A stretch of 64,000 bases of DNA, taken from the NCBI GenBank assembly GCA_963816745.1, contig CAWFLQ010000013.1, forward strand, positions 744,001 to 808,000, written 5' to 3'. Origin of the DNA: VAZQ01 sp963816745. Its GTDB lineage: Bacteria; Pseudomonadota; Alphaproteobacteria; Rhizobiales; Xanthobacteraceae. How positions within the stretch are numbered: position 1 is the first letter of the stretch; each line of letters opens with the position of its first letter. The notes beneath the pieces are model-generated. The model saw only the letters and a list, made by a program, of their open reading frames with translations. It was not told the DNA's origin and did not search any database. A program made the position numbers and the translations under genes. Shown in pieces: positions 39,368 to 48,647 of the stretch.

Positions 39368-40129
39368 TCAGTCGAACACTGCCGCGATCTGCTCGGTGCT
39401 GGTGCCTTCCTTCGCCGCGCGCAGGTCGTGATAGGTGACGACGACGGCGATGGCGTAGAAGGCGCCCCAGATGCCGTTGAGGACCAAGCCGCTGATCAGC
39501 GCGAGAATGGGTCCAGCCATGAGCTCAAATCCGAGGTTGATCCCCCCGATGATTATGCTGCCCAAGACGGCCACGAGGAGTATCAGCCCGAAGACTTTCC
39601 AGCGATGCCCCTTGGTGAGCTGCGAGCTGCGCCGCATGCTCTTGATCGGGCCCAGTTGCTCGACGACGCAGGCCGGCGTCGAGACGAACCACATCGTCAA
39701 CAGGATCAAGCCCGGAACGATCAGGAGCATGGACCCGAGCATGATGAGAAAGTACGCGACGATCGCGAGCCCGACGATGGGAAAAAATCGCCGAAACCCG
39801 ACCTGCAGCGATTCGACCAGGTTGACCGGCCGGCCGCGCATGTCCTGAAACGCGCCGTACAGGACGATCGCTTGGCAGAGCACGTTGAGCACGACGGTCA
39901 GGATAAGACCGACGAAGATCATGCCCACGTTTTGAAAGGCAGCTTCGGGCGCGACGGTGGCCGCATCCGTCGAGATTTTGATCAGCAGTGCGCCCGGCAG
40001 GTTGGCGATCGCAGTCACGATGAAGAACGGCAGGAAATTTCGCGATAACACGGAGGACGTGCGGCTGAGTATGCGGCCGACGCGAAAGTCGCCTTCGGCA
40101 AAGCGTGCGGATAGAGATGCATCGGTCAT
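39368..40129 (-). CDS. GDPD-membrane-domain-like protein, copy B
   Basis: This 253-residue paralogue of the next gene downstream has the same N terminus (MTDASLSARFAEGDFRVGRI), the same DMRGRPVNLVE loop, SMRRSSQLTKGHRWKVFG, and a shared C-terminal Y-H-D-L-R-x-A-K-E-G-x-x-x-E-Q-I-A-A-V-F-D. The two are very similar along their whole length, which points to a recent tandem duplication. 142 bases separate them. They may heterodimerise, which is inference. Confidence 0.8.
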   Translation of the reverse strand: MTDASLSARFAEGDFRVGRILSRTSSVLSRNFLPFFIVTAIANLPGALLIKISTDAATVAPEAAFQNVGMIFVGLILTVVLNVLCQAIVLYGAFQDMRGRPVNLVESLQVGFRRFFPIVGLAIVAYFLIMLGSMLLIVPGLILLTMWFVSTPACVVEQLGPIKSMRRSSQLTKGHRWKVFGLILLVAVLGSIIIGGINLGFELMAGPILALISGLVLNGIWGAFYAIAVVVTYHDLRAAKEGTSTEQIAAVFD

Positions 40130-40326
40130 AAGTCGCCCCCACAATTCGGCCGGTTCTCGCTGTGCGCTCGTCGCGCCGCGATTCGGCCGAGGTCCAATAT
40201 CACAGTATATCATGACAATCGACGGACCGGGGGCAGGCGGCAACCGCCGGACGCGCGCGATTGCCCGCGCGGGTGAAGAGCTGGTATGCACGGGCCGCTT
40301 TCTCTTGATCGACAACGGAGCCGTCC

Positions 40327-41184
40327 TTGTCCCGCATCGCCTATGTCAACGGCCGCTATGTTCCACGCGCCGACGCCGTGGTGCATATCGAGGACCGCGG
40401 CTACCAGTTCTCCGACGGCGTCTACGAGGTCTGCGAGGTAAGGAGCGGCCGCATCATCGACGAGCGGCGCCACATGGCGCGCCTCGAGCGCTCGCTCGAC
40501 GAGCTTCGCATCCAGCAGCCGATGTCGCCCGCCGCGCTCGGCGTGATCATGCGCGAATGCGTACGCCGCAACCGGGTACGCGACGGCATCATCTACCTGC
40601 AGGTCACGCGCGGGGTGGCGCGCCGCGATCACGGATTCCCGCCGCCGGGGACGCAGCCGAGCATCGTGGTGACCGCCCGCAGCATCGACGTCGCCGGCAA
40701 TGAGCGCAGCGCCGCCGAGGGCGTCGCCATCGTCACCGTGCCCGACAACCGCTGGGAGCGGGTCGATATCAAGTCGATATCACTCTTGCCCAACGTGCTG
40801 GCGAAGGAGGCCGCCCGCGAGCGCCACGCCAAGGAGGCCTGGTTCGTGGACCGCGACGGCCACGTCACCGAAGGGTCGTCGAGCAATGCCTGGATCGTCA
40901 CCATGGCGGGCAAGGTCGTGACCCGGCCGGCCGACAACGGAATCCTGCGGGGCATAACCAGAAGCGTGCTCATCGAGGTCATCAAGGCCCAGGGCCTGGA
41001 GCTGGAGGAGCGCCCCTTCACCGTGGAAGAGGCCTATTCCGCCCGGGAGGCATTCCTGACCTCGGCCAGCCAGATCGTCATGCCGATCGTCCGCATCGAT
41101 GATCGCTCGGTGGGCAATGGGGCGCCGGGGTCGATCGCGACCGCGCTGCGGGCGGGGTTCCACCGCCATGCCGAATGGACCTGA
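40327..41184 (+). CDS. dat: D-amino acid aminotransferase (class IV)
   Basis: Class IV PLP enzymes include D-alanine and branched-chain aminotransferases. The 285-residue product shows the PLP lysine in DIKSISLLPNVLAKE, VTEGSSSNAWIV, GILRGITRSVLIE and EAFLTSASQIVMPI. The best start is TTG at 40327 (SRIAYVNGRYVPRADA), because no ATG gives the conserved N terminus. It may provide D-amino acids for peptidoglycan. It sits before hfq, as in many Rhizobiales. Confidence 0.88.
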   Translation: MSRIAYVNGRYVPRADAVVHIEDRGYQFSDGVYEVCEVRSGRIIDERRHMARLERSLDELRIQQPMSPAALGVIMRECVRRNRVRDGIIYLQVTRGVARRDHGFPPPGTQPSIVVTARSIDVAGNERSAAEGVAIVTVPDNRWERVDIKSISLLPNVLAKEAARERHAKEAWFVDRDGHVTEGSSSNAWIVTMAGKVVTRPADNGILRGITRSVLIEVIKAQGLELEERPFTVEEAYSAREAFLTSASQIVMPIVRIDDRSVGNGAPGSIATALRAGFHRHAEWT

Positions 41185-41198
41185 AGGGAGCCGTTTCT

Positions 41199-41291
41199 AC
41201 TCCCAAAGTATGTCCATTGCCCCCAACTTGTGCTTGCGCCGCTCCCCGACGTGCCCTGTAATGGCACCGTCCAGGTCCTCGTGTGGGAGTA
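41199..41291 (+). promoter_or_regulatory. Possible structured leader between dat and hfq
   Basis: TACTCCCA (41199-41206) pairs with TGGGAGTA (41284-41291). Inside the loop, GACGTGCC (41248-41255) pairs with GGCACCGTC with one bulge. This would fold into a long-range helix with an inner hairpin just upstream of hfq. There is no T-run, so it is not a simple terminator. Confidence 0.35.
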
Positions 41292-41371
41292 AGGTTAGAA
41301 AATGGGCACGAGCGGTCTGGCAATAAGCCTCGCGGGAAGGGGCCTGCGGGCAAGAAAATGGAACAGCGACA

Positions 41372-41632
41372 ATGGCGGCAGACCGCTCACAAAACCTACA
41401 AGACACCTTCCTCAATCACGTCCGCAAAAACAAAACCCCGCTCACGATCTTCCTGGTCAACGGGGTGAAGCTGCAAGGCGTAGTAACTTGGTTCGATAAC
41501 TTCTGCGTGCTGCTGCGACGGGACGGGCATTCGCAGCTGGTCTACAAGCACGCGATCTCGACGATCATGCCGGGTCATCCGATCCAGCTGTTCGAAGGGG
41601 CCGAGGAGCCGCCGGCCGGGGACAAGGTTTAA
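41372..41632 (+). CDS. hfq: RNA chaperone Hfq (canonical copy)
   Basis: Hfq is a hexameric Sm-like protein that pairs small RNAs with mRNAs and here also affects nitrogen regulation. The 86-residue product has LQDTFLNHVRKNKTPLTIFL, NGVKLQGVVTWFDNFCVLL and the proximal-face YKHAISTIMPG. The next gene, hflX, starts directly after its stop, the conserved hfq-hflX pair. Compare the divergent copy at 27844. Confidence 0.97.
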   Translation: MAADRSQNLQDTFLNHVRKNKTPLTIFLVNGVKLQGVVTWFDNFCVLLRRDGHSQLVYKHAISTIMPGHPIQLFEGAEEPPAGDKV

Positions 41633-43030
41633 TTGGAGCCCCGCCGGATCGATAGCAGCGGCAACCGCCTGGGCCCGCGGGAGGGCTCGGAGACGGGCCG
41701 CGCTGTCGTGATCGAGCCGCATTTGCGCGGGCGCACGCCTGCGGGCGCTGATGCACGCGCGCGATCCGCTTTACGCTCGCCGCAAGCACGGCTCGACGAG
41801 GCGGCGGGGCTGGCGCGCGCCATCGACCTCAACGTGGTCTCGTCCGGCATCGTGCCGCTCTCCGACATCCGCCCCGCGACCTTCATCGGCAAGGGCAAGG
41901 TCGAGGAGATCGCCGGCCTGGTCAAAGGCGAGCAAGCCGGGATCGTGGTGATGGATTGCGCCCTCTCGCCGGTGCAGCAGCGCAACCTCGAGAAGGCGTG
42001 GGCCGCCAAGGTGCTCGATCGCACCGGGCTGATCCTGGAGATCTTCGGCCGCCGCGCCCGCACCCGGGAAGGCACGCTGCAGGTCGAGCTCGCTCACCTC
42101 ACCTACCAGAAGAGCCGGCTGGTTCGTTCCTGGACGCACCTCGAACGCCAGCGCGGCGGCTTCGGCTTCCTGGGTGGTCCGGGCGAGACGCAAATCGAAT
42201 CGGACCGGCGCATGATCGAGGAGCGCATCGCGCGCATCGAGGCCGATCTCGACAAGGTCAAGCGCACGCGCAAGCTCCACCGCGACAGCCGCAAGCGCGT
42301 GCCGTATCCGATCGTCGCGCTGGTGGGTTACACCAATGCCGGCAAGTCGACGCTGTTCAACCGCATGACGCGGGCGAGCGTGCTCTCGGCCGACATGCTG
42401 TTTGCGACGCTCGATCCGACCTTGCGCGCGATCGACCTGCCGAACGGGTTGAAGGTGATCCTCTCCGACACCGTCGGCTTCATCTCGGATCTGCCGACCA
42501 TGCTGGTGGCGGCGTTCCGCGCCACCCTCGAAGAGGTGATCGAGGCCGACCTGATCCTGCACGTGCGCGACGTGTCGCATGAGGATACCGAGGCGCAGTC
42601 GGTAGACGTCGAGGACGTGCTGCGAGCGCTCGGCATCGCCGCGCAGGACGGCGCCCGGATGATCGAGGTCTGGAACAAGATCGACCGGCTCGACGACGAG
42701 GCGCGCGAACGCGTCCACAATCGCGCCGAGCGCCTACCGGCCGACCGGCATCCGGTGCCGATTTCCGCGCTGACCGGGGAGGGGCTCGACCGCCTGTCGG
42801 CCGAGATCGAGACGCGGCTGGCGGCGCGGCGGATCACGCTCGACCTCGTGCTCGACGTGGCCGACGGCGCCGGCCTGAGCTGGCTCCACCGCCACACCGA
42901 GGTGATGACGAAGGCGCTGCGCGACGACGGCGCTTTCGCGGTCACCGTCCGCGCCGACCCCGCCAATGCGGAGAAGGTGCGCGCCAAATTTGCAGGCAAG
43001 CCCGGCCGTTCCGAGGTTCCGTCGCACTAG
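41633..43030 (+). CDS. hflX: GTPase HflX
   Basis: HflX is a ribosome-binding GTPase that splits stalled 70S ribosomes. The 465-residue product has the glycine-rich HflX domain (GKGKVEEIAGL, RREGTLQVELAHLTYQ equivalent, GGFGFLGGPGETQIE), then the G domain: G1 GYTNAGKST, G3 DTVGFISDLPTMLVAAF, G4 NKID. The likely start is TTG at 41633, immediately after the hfq stop. A later start would cut conserved residues. Confidence 0.95.
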   Translation: MEPRRIDSSGNRLGPREGSETGRAVVIEPHLRGRTPAGADARARSALRSPQARLDEAAGLARAIDLNVVSSGIVPLSDIRPATFIGKGKVEEIAGLVKGEQAGIVVMDCALSPVQQRNLEKAWAAKVLDRTGLILEIFGRRARTREGTLQVELAHLTYQKSRLVRSWTHLERQRGGFGFLGGPGETQIESDRRMIEERIARIEADLDKVKRTRKLHRDSRKRVPYPIVALVGYTNAGKSTLFNRMTRASVLSADMLFATLDPTLRAIDLPNGLKVILSDTVGFISDLPTMLVAAFRATLEEVIEADLILHVRDVSHEDTEAQSVDVEDVLRALGIAAQDGARMIEVWNKIDRLDDEARERVHNRAERLPADRHPVPISALTGEGLDRLSAEIETRLAARRITLDLVLDVADGAGLSWLHRHTEVMTKALRDDGAFAVTVRADPANAEKVRAKFAGKPGRSEVPSH

Positions 43031-43214
43031 TTTGACGGAAACGCTCGTCTCGCCTGATGCCGCCGACGTCCCGAGCAAGACCGACATGACGGCGAGACCG
43101 AAATCGGCTCCGGTTGGATGGCATCGCGGTCTCCCAGGTTCGAGGATTGCACCGACCTCCGACAATGCCTACCCTTTGCCGGCTGGACAACCGATGACCG
43201 AGATGCCGGGCGCA

Positions 43215-44222
43215 ATGACACGGGTCAGCACAGCGCGCATCAGCACCTTCCTTGTGGCTCTCCTCCACATTCTGATTTCGCACGGCGCCGTGGCGGAGAC
43301 GCTGAAGCTGCGCTATGGCCAGGCATATTCCGCGGCGCGCAGCATCTTCTCTTTGCCGATCGCCGTGGCCGATCGCGAAGGCTTCTTTGCGCGCGAAGGG
43401 CTTGAAGGTCGAGATCCTCCAGCCGATCCCGGGCGGGGCCGACCACCAGATCACGGCGCTGCACAACGACGGCGTCGATCTCACCCATGTCGCCACGCCG
43501 TTCCTGATCCGCGCGGCGCTCGGCGGCTCCGATGCGGTCGCGATCGCGGCCGAGTTCAACAACCCGATCTACAGCCTGATCGCCAAGCCCGAGATCACGA
43601 GCGTCGCCGGCCTCAAGGGCAAGCTGATCGCGCTCGCGGACGAGTACGGTACCATCACGCTCTCGACCCGCAGGCTGCTGACGCTGCACGGCGTACAACG
43701 CGGCGAGTTCGCCGCGCGGGTGATCGAGGGCACGTCGGGTCGCTGGGCATGCCTGCGCCGCGGCGACTGCGACGCGGTCGTGTTGGGGCAGCCGCAGGAT
43801 TTGATCGCCATGGAGCAGGGCTATCGGCTGCTCGGCGCGTCCACGGAGGTCGTGCCGGACCTCCTCTACACCGTCACTGCCGCGCGCCGGTCCTGGGCGG
43901 AGGCCAACAAGGAGGCCGTGACCCGCTACGTCCGTGCACTCGCCGGTGCGTTCGATTTCATCCGCGCGCCATCGAACCGCGACCGCGTCGGGCGCATCGT
44001 CGTGCAGAGCACGGGCGCCTCCGAAGGCCATCGCGGCGAGGACGCTCGCGCTCTTCTTCGAGCCCGAACGCGGCGTGCTTGCCTAAGCGCGGCGAGATCG
44101 ATCTCAAGGCGCTGGACCAGGTGATTGCGATGCTGGGGGAGGCGGGCACGGTGAAGGCGCCGCTGCCTTCGGCCGAACGCTTCGTGGACTTGCAGTATCT
44201 GCGCGCCGCGGGCGTGCAGTAG
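43215..44222 (+). CDS. ABC-type NMT1/SsuA-like substrate-binding protein (two frameshifts)
   Basis: This periplasmic binding protein of the nitrate/taurine/thiamine-precursor class has a signal peptide (about residues 8-25, cleavage near GAVA), LPIAVADREGFFA, PIPGGADHQITALHNDGVDL, and an EFNNPIYSLIAKPEI domain. The frame shifts at about 43405 (an extra T, GGGCTTGAAG for GGGCTGAAG) and near 44030. The overall length is 336 whole codons. No permease or ATPase is adjacent. The start at 43215 is chosen for its signal peptide. Confidence 0.8.
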   Translation: MTRVSTARISTFLVALLHILISHGAVAETLKLRYGQAYSAARSIFSLPIAVADREGFFAREGLEGRDPPADPGRGRPPDHGAAQRRRRSHPCRHAVPDPRGARRLRCGRDRGRVQQPDLQPDRQARDHERRRPQGQADRARGRVRYHHALDPQAADAARRTTRRVRRAGDRGHVGSLGMPAPRRLRRGRVGAAAGFDRHGAGLSAARRVHGGRAGPPLHRHCRAPVLGGGQQGGRDPLRPCTRRCVRFHPRAIEPRPRRAHRRAEHGRLRRPSRRGRSRSSSSPNAACLPKRGEIDLKALDQVIAMLGEAGTVKAPLPSAERFVDLQYLRAAGVQ

Positions 44223-44232
44223 CCTGCGTTTC

Positions 44233-45192
44233 CTAGTATCGCTCGATGCCCTTGATATCGACGACGCGGCTCCAGCGGGCGGCGTCCCGCTCGATGTAGT
44301 CCTGCATCTGCTCGGGCGTGGACGGCGTCGGAATGTTGCCGACGGTGGCGAGCCTTTCGCGGACGTCCGGCAGCTTGAGGATTTCGCCGACCTCGTAATT
44401 GAGCCGATCGACGATCTCGCGCGGAGTGCCGGCGGGCGCCGCGAGGCCGAGCCAGGACATCACCTCGAAGCCCGGCAGCGTTTCGCCGATCGCCGGGATA
44501 TCGGGCTCCAGCACGAAGCGCTTGCGGGACGTGACCGCGAGACCGCGCAGCGAGCCGCCCTTGATCTGGGCGAACGCGATGGTTCCGGTCTCGACCATCA
44601 CGTCGAGCCGGCCGCCCAGGAGATCCTGCACGATCTGGGTATTTCCCCGGTAGGGGATGCCGCGCAGCGAGATGCCGGCTTCGACATTGATCAATTCGCC
44701 GGTCAAATGGTGGACGCTGCCGGGGAGATTCATCCCGTAGGTCACGTCGAAAGGCGCCGCCTTGGCGCGGGCGATGAGGTCACCGAAGCTCTTGATCGGC
44801 GAGCTCGCCGCGGTCGCCACGACCATCGGATAGCCGGAAACCATCGTGATGAAGGTGAAGTCCCGGAGCGGATCGTAGGGCAATGACTTCGCGACCGCCG
44901 CGCGCGCCGAGAAAGCGCCCGTCAGCATGCAGACGAGGTAGCCATCCGGTGATGCCTTGGCGACGGTATTCCATGCCACGACGCCCGCGGTCGCGGCATT
45001 CTCGACCACCACGGACTGGCCGAGCCGGTCCGCGAGCTTGTCCGCGAGCAGCCGGCTGACGAAGTCCGGACTGCCGCCCGCCGGGGTGCCGGTCACGATC
45101 CGGATCGTGCGCGTCGGCCATTGCTGGGCGGCCAGCGGCGAGCCCAGCATGACCACAAGCGTAGCGGCGAGGAGGGCGGGCAGCATTCGCAT
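44233..45192 (-). CDS. Bug-family substrate-binding protein
   Basis: This is a 319-residue secreted TctC/Bug receptor. The signal peptide is MRMLPALLAATLVVMLGSPLAAQ. The motifs IVTGTPAGGSPDFVSRLLAD, VVVENAATAGVV and VTYGMNLPGSVHHL match the family. The GGxxGG ligand loop is altered (ENAATAG), so ligand preference may differ from typical Bug proteins. It is the third Bug receptor in the window, again without membrane partners, and convergent with the ABC binding protein. Confidence 0.9.
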   Translation of the reverse strand: MRMLPALLAATLVVMLGSPLAAQQWPTRTIRIVTGTPAGGSPDFVSRLLADKLADRLGQSVVVENAATAGVVAWNTVAKASPDGYLVCMLTGAFSARAAVAKSLPYDPLRDFTFITMVSGYPMVVATAASSPIKSFGDLIARAKAAPFDVTYGMNLPGSVHHLTGELINVEAGISLRGIPYRGNTQIVQDLLGGRLDVMVETGTIAFAQIKGGSLRGLAVTSRKRFVLEPDIPAIGETLPGFEVMSWLGLAAPAGTPREIVDRLNYEVGEILKLPDVRERLATVGNIPTPSTPEQMQDYIERDAARWSRVVDIKGIERY

Positions 45193-45396
45193 CACAAGGC
45201 CATGGCTGTGTGGGGGTGTCTGGATGATATCACCAGGATGAACGGGGAGGACAGGGTACTTCGGGGCGGCCCATTTGCGGTCCGACCGGCACAATCGACG
45301 TTATTGTGACTGCCATCACATCCCGCCGGGCGAGGCTTCTCCAGAATCCAGCCATCGAAGAGCGATCGGCGCTCTTCTCAAGTCCAGGGGATACCA

Positions 45397-45573
45397 ATGA
45401 AAAAGTTCATCTACGCTGTCATGGCGGCCGCCCTCATCAGCATCGTCACCGCCCCTGTCGCCGAGGCCAGCAGAAAAGGACAAAAAATCAACGTCCAAAG
45501 AACCAACGTCCAAAGCAACGTGACAAAGGCGTCCCATGATGCAGCAAACAAAGTCATATCGAATATGAGATGA
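45397..45573 (+). CDS. Tiny secreted peptide with signal sequence
   Basis: A 58-residue frame has a textbook signal peptide (MKKFIYAVMAAALISIVTAP, cleavage after VAEA) and an AGGGG ribosome site eight bases before the ATG. The mature part is about 34 residues, polar, and contains a near repeat (K-I-N-V-Q-R-T-N-V-Q-S-N-V). The codon use is lower in GC than its neighbours. I recognise no family. It could be a small periplasmic protein. Confidence 0.65.
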   Translation: MKKFIYAVMAAALISIVTAPVAEASRKGQKINVQRTNVQSNVTKASHDAANKVISNMR

Positions 45574-45627
45574 TGCCGTCTGCCGTGGCGTCGTGGAGGG
45601 CGCGGTCGCGAAGGCCGATCGCGCCGG

Positions 45628-46446
45628 CTACTTTTCCGCGGCCTTCGCCGCGTCCCAGAGTGCGTCCATCTCGGCGAGTGTTGCATCGGTGGGAGCTTTG
45701 CCGCGTTGGGCCAGCGCTCGTTCGATGGCGGCAAAGCGACGCTCGAATTTCCGGTTGGTGGCGCGCAGCGTCGCCTCCGGGTCGGCGTCGAGATGGCGGG
45801 CAAGATTGACTACGGCGAACAGGAGATCGCCGACCTCGGCGCCGGCGGCCGAGCGGCTGCCGACCGCCAGCTCCGCTTCGATCTCGTCCGCCTCCTCGCG
45901 GATCTTGGCGAGCACGGCGAGTGGATCGTTCCAATCGAAGCCGACTTTGCCTGCCTTGGCCTGCAGCTTGAGCGCGCGGGTCAGGGCAGGGAGCGCGACC
46001 GGGACGCCGGCAAGCGCCCCCGCCTCCTGCTCGCCCTCTTGCTTCCCTTGTCCGTTGGCCTTTTGCGCCTTCTCCTCTGTCTTGATGCGCTCCCACAAGC
46101 CCTTGACCGCATCCGGCGTGAGACCGCGCATCTCGCCGAACACATGCGGATGCCGCCGGATGAGCTTTTCCGTCAAAGTCTGCACCACGTCGCCGAATTC
46201 GAAGGCGCCTTGCTCCTGCGCCATGCGGGCGTGGAAGACGACCTGCAACAGGAGGTCGCCCAGCTCTTCGCGCAGATCCGTCAAATCGTCACGGTCGATG
46301 GCGTCGGCGACCTCATAAGCCTCTTCGATGGTGTAAGGCGCGATAGTCGCGAAATTCTGCTCCAGATCCCACGGACAGCCGGTGGCGGGCGTGCGCAGCG
46401 CCGCCATGATCTCGAGGAGGCGGGTGATGTCCCGGGACGGCGTCAT
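45628..46446 (-). CDS. mazG: Nucleoside triphosphate pyrophosphohydrolase MazG
   Basis: MazG hydrolyses NTPs and dNTPs to monophosphates. The 272-residue product contains two MazG repeats: CPWDLEQNFATIAPYTIEEAYEV with REELGDLLLQVVFHA, and later FDWNDPLAVLAKIREEADEIEAEL with EVGDLLFAVVNLARHL. The EExxE and ExxD metal ligands are intact. The ATG at 46446 begins the conserved RLLEIMAALR region. Confidence 0.95.
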   Translation of the reverse strand: MTPSRDITRLLEIMAALRTPATGCPWDLEQNFATIAPYTIEEAYEVADAIDRDDLTDLREELGDLLLQVVFHARMAQEQGAFEFGDVVQTLTEKLIRRHPHVFGEMRGLTPDAVKGLWERIKTEEKAQKANGQGKQEGEQEAGALAGVPVALPALTRALKLQAKAGKVGFDWNDPLAVLAKIREEADEIEAELAVGSRSAAGAEVGDLLFAVVNLARHLDADPEATLRATNRKFERRFAAIERALAQRGKAPTDATLAEMDALWDAAKAAEK

Positions 46447-46566
46447 GGCAAGTCAGCTCTTGGTGCGGATGCGGATCCGTCGAACCTACCACAGCGGAAA
46501 CGGCTATGGCCGGGGCGAGGGCGCCCCGGCCATAATATCAACGCTGCATCAACAGCGATTATTGCC

Positions 46567-47106
46567 TCAGTGCCCGCCGCGCTCGGCCTCGCGGCTCGCC
46601 TCGAACAGGAACCAGCAGCGCTTCTCCGCGTCGTCGATGAAGTTCTCCAGGAGGCTCGCGGTCGCCACGTCCTCGTGCTTGTCGGCGAGCTCGTGCGCCT
46701 CGCGCATATGGTGGATCTGCGCCTTGTTGTCGTTCATCAGCTCCACCAGCATGTCGATCGCGGAGACGTAGTCCTTATCGTTGTCTTTGACCCGCTGGAG
46801 CTTGGCGATGTGTCCGATCGAGCGGATGGTGGTGCCGCCGACCTTGCGCGCCCGCTCGGCCAGGATGTCGGTGCTGCCGTCGAGCTGCTCGGCCTGCTCG
46901 TCGAGCAGCAGATGATAATCGCGGAAATGCGGCCCGCTGACGTGCCAATGGAAATTCTTGGTCTTGATATAGAGCGCAAACGTGTCCGCCAGCAGCGCGT
47001 TGAGCGCGGCCGAAATCTCGCGCACGGCCTCGTCCGAAAGATCGGTTGGCGTGTCGAGCCGCGCCGGCGCTTTACGCGGTTCGAGTTGTCTTACCTTGTT
47101 GGCCAC
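46567..47106 (-). CDS. dps: Dps-family ferritin-like DNA protection protein
   Basis: Dps dodecamers oxidise iron with peroxide and protect DNA. The 179-residue product has the ferroxidase motif FHWHVSGPHFRDYHLLLDEQ, followed by the helix with GGTTIRSIGHIAKLQR and the C-terminal EKRCWFLFEAS. The N terminus is basic (VANKVRQLEPRKAPARL), as in DNA-binding Dps proteins. The start is GTG at 47106 behind GAGGTG. Upstream, ATGGCG/CGCCAT (47204-47221) forms a small inverted repeat. Confidence 0.92.
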   Translation of the reverse strand: MANKVRQLEPRKAPARLDTPTDLSDEAVREISAALNALLADTFALYIKTKNFHWHVSGPHFRDYHLLLDEQAEQLDGSTDILAERARKVGGTTIRSIGHIAKLQRVKDNDKDYVSAIDMLVELMNDNKAQIHHMREAHELADKHEDVATASLLENFIDDAEKRCWFLFEASREAERGGH

Positions 47107-47834
47107 GGGAGCACCTCGTGTTTTTGGAGGGACAATAAAGAACTACGCGGCGCCCGGAGGCGCCTTGATGTCCGTCAACGGCGGGCTGACGGTCGGGTTC
47201 CATATGGCGATTTGACGCCATGATCCAAGGCAGCCCCAGATACGATTCGCATAAGAGATATTATGGAATATAATTATCAGGGCCTAGAAAGGCCTGTAAA
47301 ATCGGGGAAAGTCGAAGGTTCGCTGGCAAGACGCGCAAAAAGCGGCGTGGGTGTCATACCAGCCCGGCCGCGGGCGCTGCTGGCGCCACTCGAGCTGGAG
47401 CCGCAGCTCGGACAGCGAACGGTCGTGGAAGCACGGCGAAGCGTCGCCGAACGTCCGATACATCTCGAAAATCCATCGCCAGGAGCTCGTCACGGGTCAT
47501 CCAGCCGTCGCCCGGATCGGCTCCGAAAACGGTCCGGACGCGCCATGCGAACCGATGGCTGATCGGCCGGCCGTTCCGGTCGCAGCCCTCATAGGAGTGC
47601 TGGGCAATGGCGGCCTGTATGGCATGCCGTGGCGGCGCAGGATGGCGCCGAGGTCCAGGCGCGGCACGTCGATTTGGTCGAGATCGCACCGAGCCGGGCG
47701 TCACCGTCAAGCCAGGCGGCATTTGGTGGCGCCCCAAGGCTCTCCAGCGGATTTTTGTAAAATTTGATGTATTCGTCCTGCCGATCGTTAACGCCAACGA
47801 TGCTGGTGGCGCGCTATGTCCGATGGCCTCCTCG
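47107..47834. other. Intergenic region with AT-rich pocket and possible gene remnant
   Basis: About 730 bases carry no clear gene. An AT-rich pocket at 47250-47300 stands out from the GC-rich surroundings, with a GGCCT/AGGCC hairpin at 47283-47296. On the minus strand two overlapping frames (47284-47493 and upstream) together read as a possible short protein with one frameshift (a HDRSLSELRLQLEWR helix, a FCASC motif). I cannot assign it. Confidence 0.3.
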
Positions 47835-48647
47835 TCATTTGTCGGACTTGACCTCGATCCGCATGCCGTCGAAGGCCGGCTCCACATGCGGCGGCAACTT
47901 GCCGCGCAGCTCGTCGTAGTCGAGATCGGAGTGCAGATTGGTGAGGATCGCGCGAGCGGGCTTGATTCGCGCGATCCAGCTCAAGGCGTCGTCCACGCTG
48001 AAATGGCTGGGATGCGGCCGATAACGCAGCGCGTCGACGATCCAGACCTTGGTGCCGGCCAGCGCTGCGATGCTGACCGCGGGCAGGCCGCTCAAGTCGC
48101 AGGAATAGACGAGCGCGTCGAAGCGGAAGCCCAGTGACAGGATGTCGCCGTGCTCCTGCAGCACCGGCAGCGCCGTGATCGGACCACCCTCCCCGTGGAT
48201 CGTCACCGGTTGTCCCGGCGTCAGCCGGTGCTCGGTCACGATCGGCGGGTACTCGCTGCCGGAGGGCGACTGGAAGCAATAGCCGAAGCGGGCGTGCATC
48301 GATTTGGAGGTCGGCTCATCCAGGTACACGTCGACGCGCTTGCGTTGCTTGATGAAGAGCCCACGCAGGTCGTCGATGCCGTGAGTGTGGTCGGCGTGCT
48401 CGTGGGTGAAGAGCACCGCGTCGAGCCGGTCTACGTCGGCGTCGAGAAGCTGCTCGCGCAGGTCGGGCGAGGTATCGACCAGGACACGGGTGACGCCGCT
48501 TCCGGCGCCGTTGCGCCGCTCGACCAGGAGCGACGTCCGGCGGCGGCGGTTCTTTGGATTGCTCGGATCGCAGACGCCCCAGCCGAGCGCCGGTCGCGGG
48601 ACGCCGCCGGAGGAGCCGCAGCCGAGGATCGTGAAGCTCAGCGTCAT
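47835..48647 (-). CDS. MBL-fold metallo-hydrolase (fused in frame to TatD)
   Basis: This is a 270-residue metallo-beta-lactamase fold protein of the PhnP/phosphodiesterase type. It shows the metal motif FTHEHADHTHGIDDLR, GCGSSGGVPRPALGWG at the N terminus, and YSCDLSG and TNLHSDLDYDELRGKLP later. It has its own ATG at 48647, but the frame is open back into tatD, making one 558-residue frame from 49511. It follows tatD in related genomes as a separate gene. Whether the protein is made alone or fused is unclear. Confidence 0.85.
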   Translation of the reverse strand: MTLSFTILGCGSSGGVPRPALGWGVCDPSNPKNRRRRTSLLVERRNGAGSGVTRVLVDTSPDLREQLLDADVDRLDAVLFTHEHADHTHGIDDLRGLFIKQRKRVDVYLDEPTSKSMHARFGYCFQSPSGSEYPPIVTEHRLTPGQPVTIHGEGGPITALPVLQEHGDILSLGFRFDALVYSCDLSGLPAVSIAALAGTKVWIVDALRYRPHPSHFSVDDALSWIARIKPARAILTNLHSDLDYDELRGKLPPHVEPAFDGMRIEVKSDK

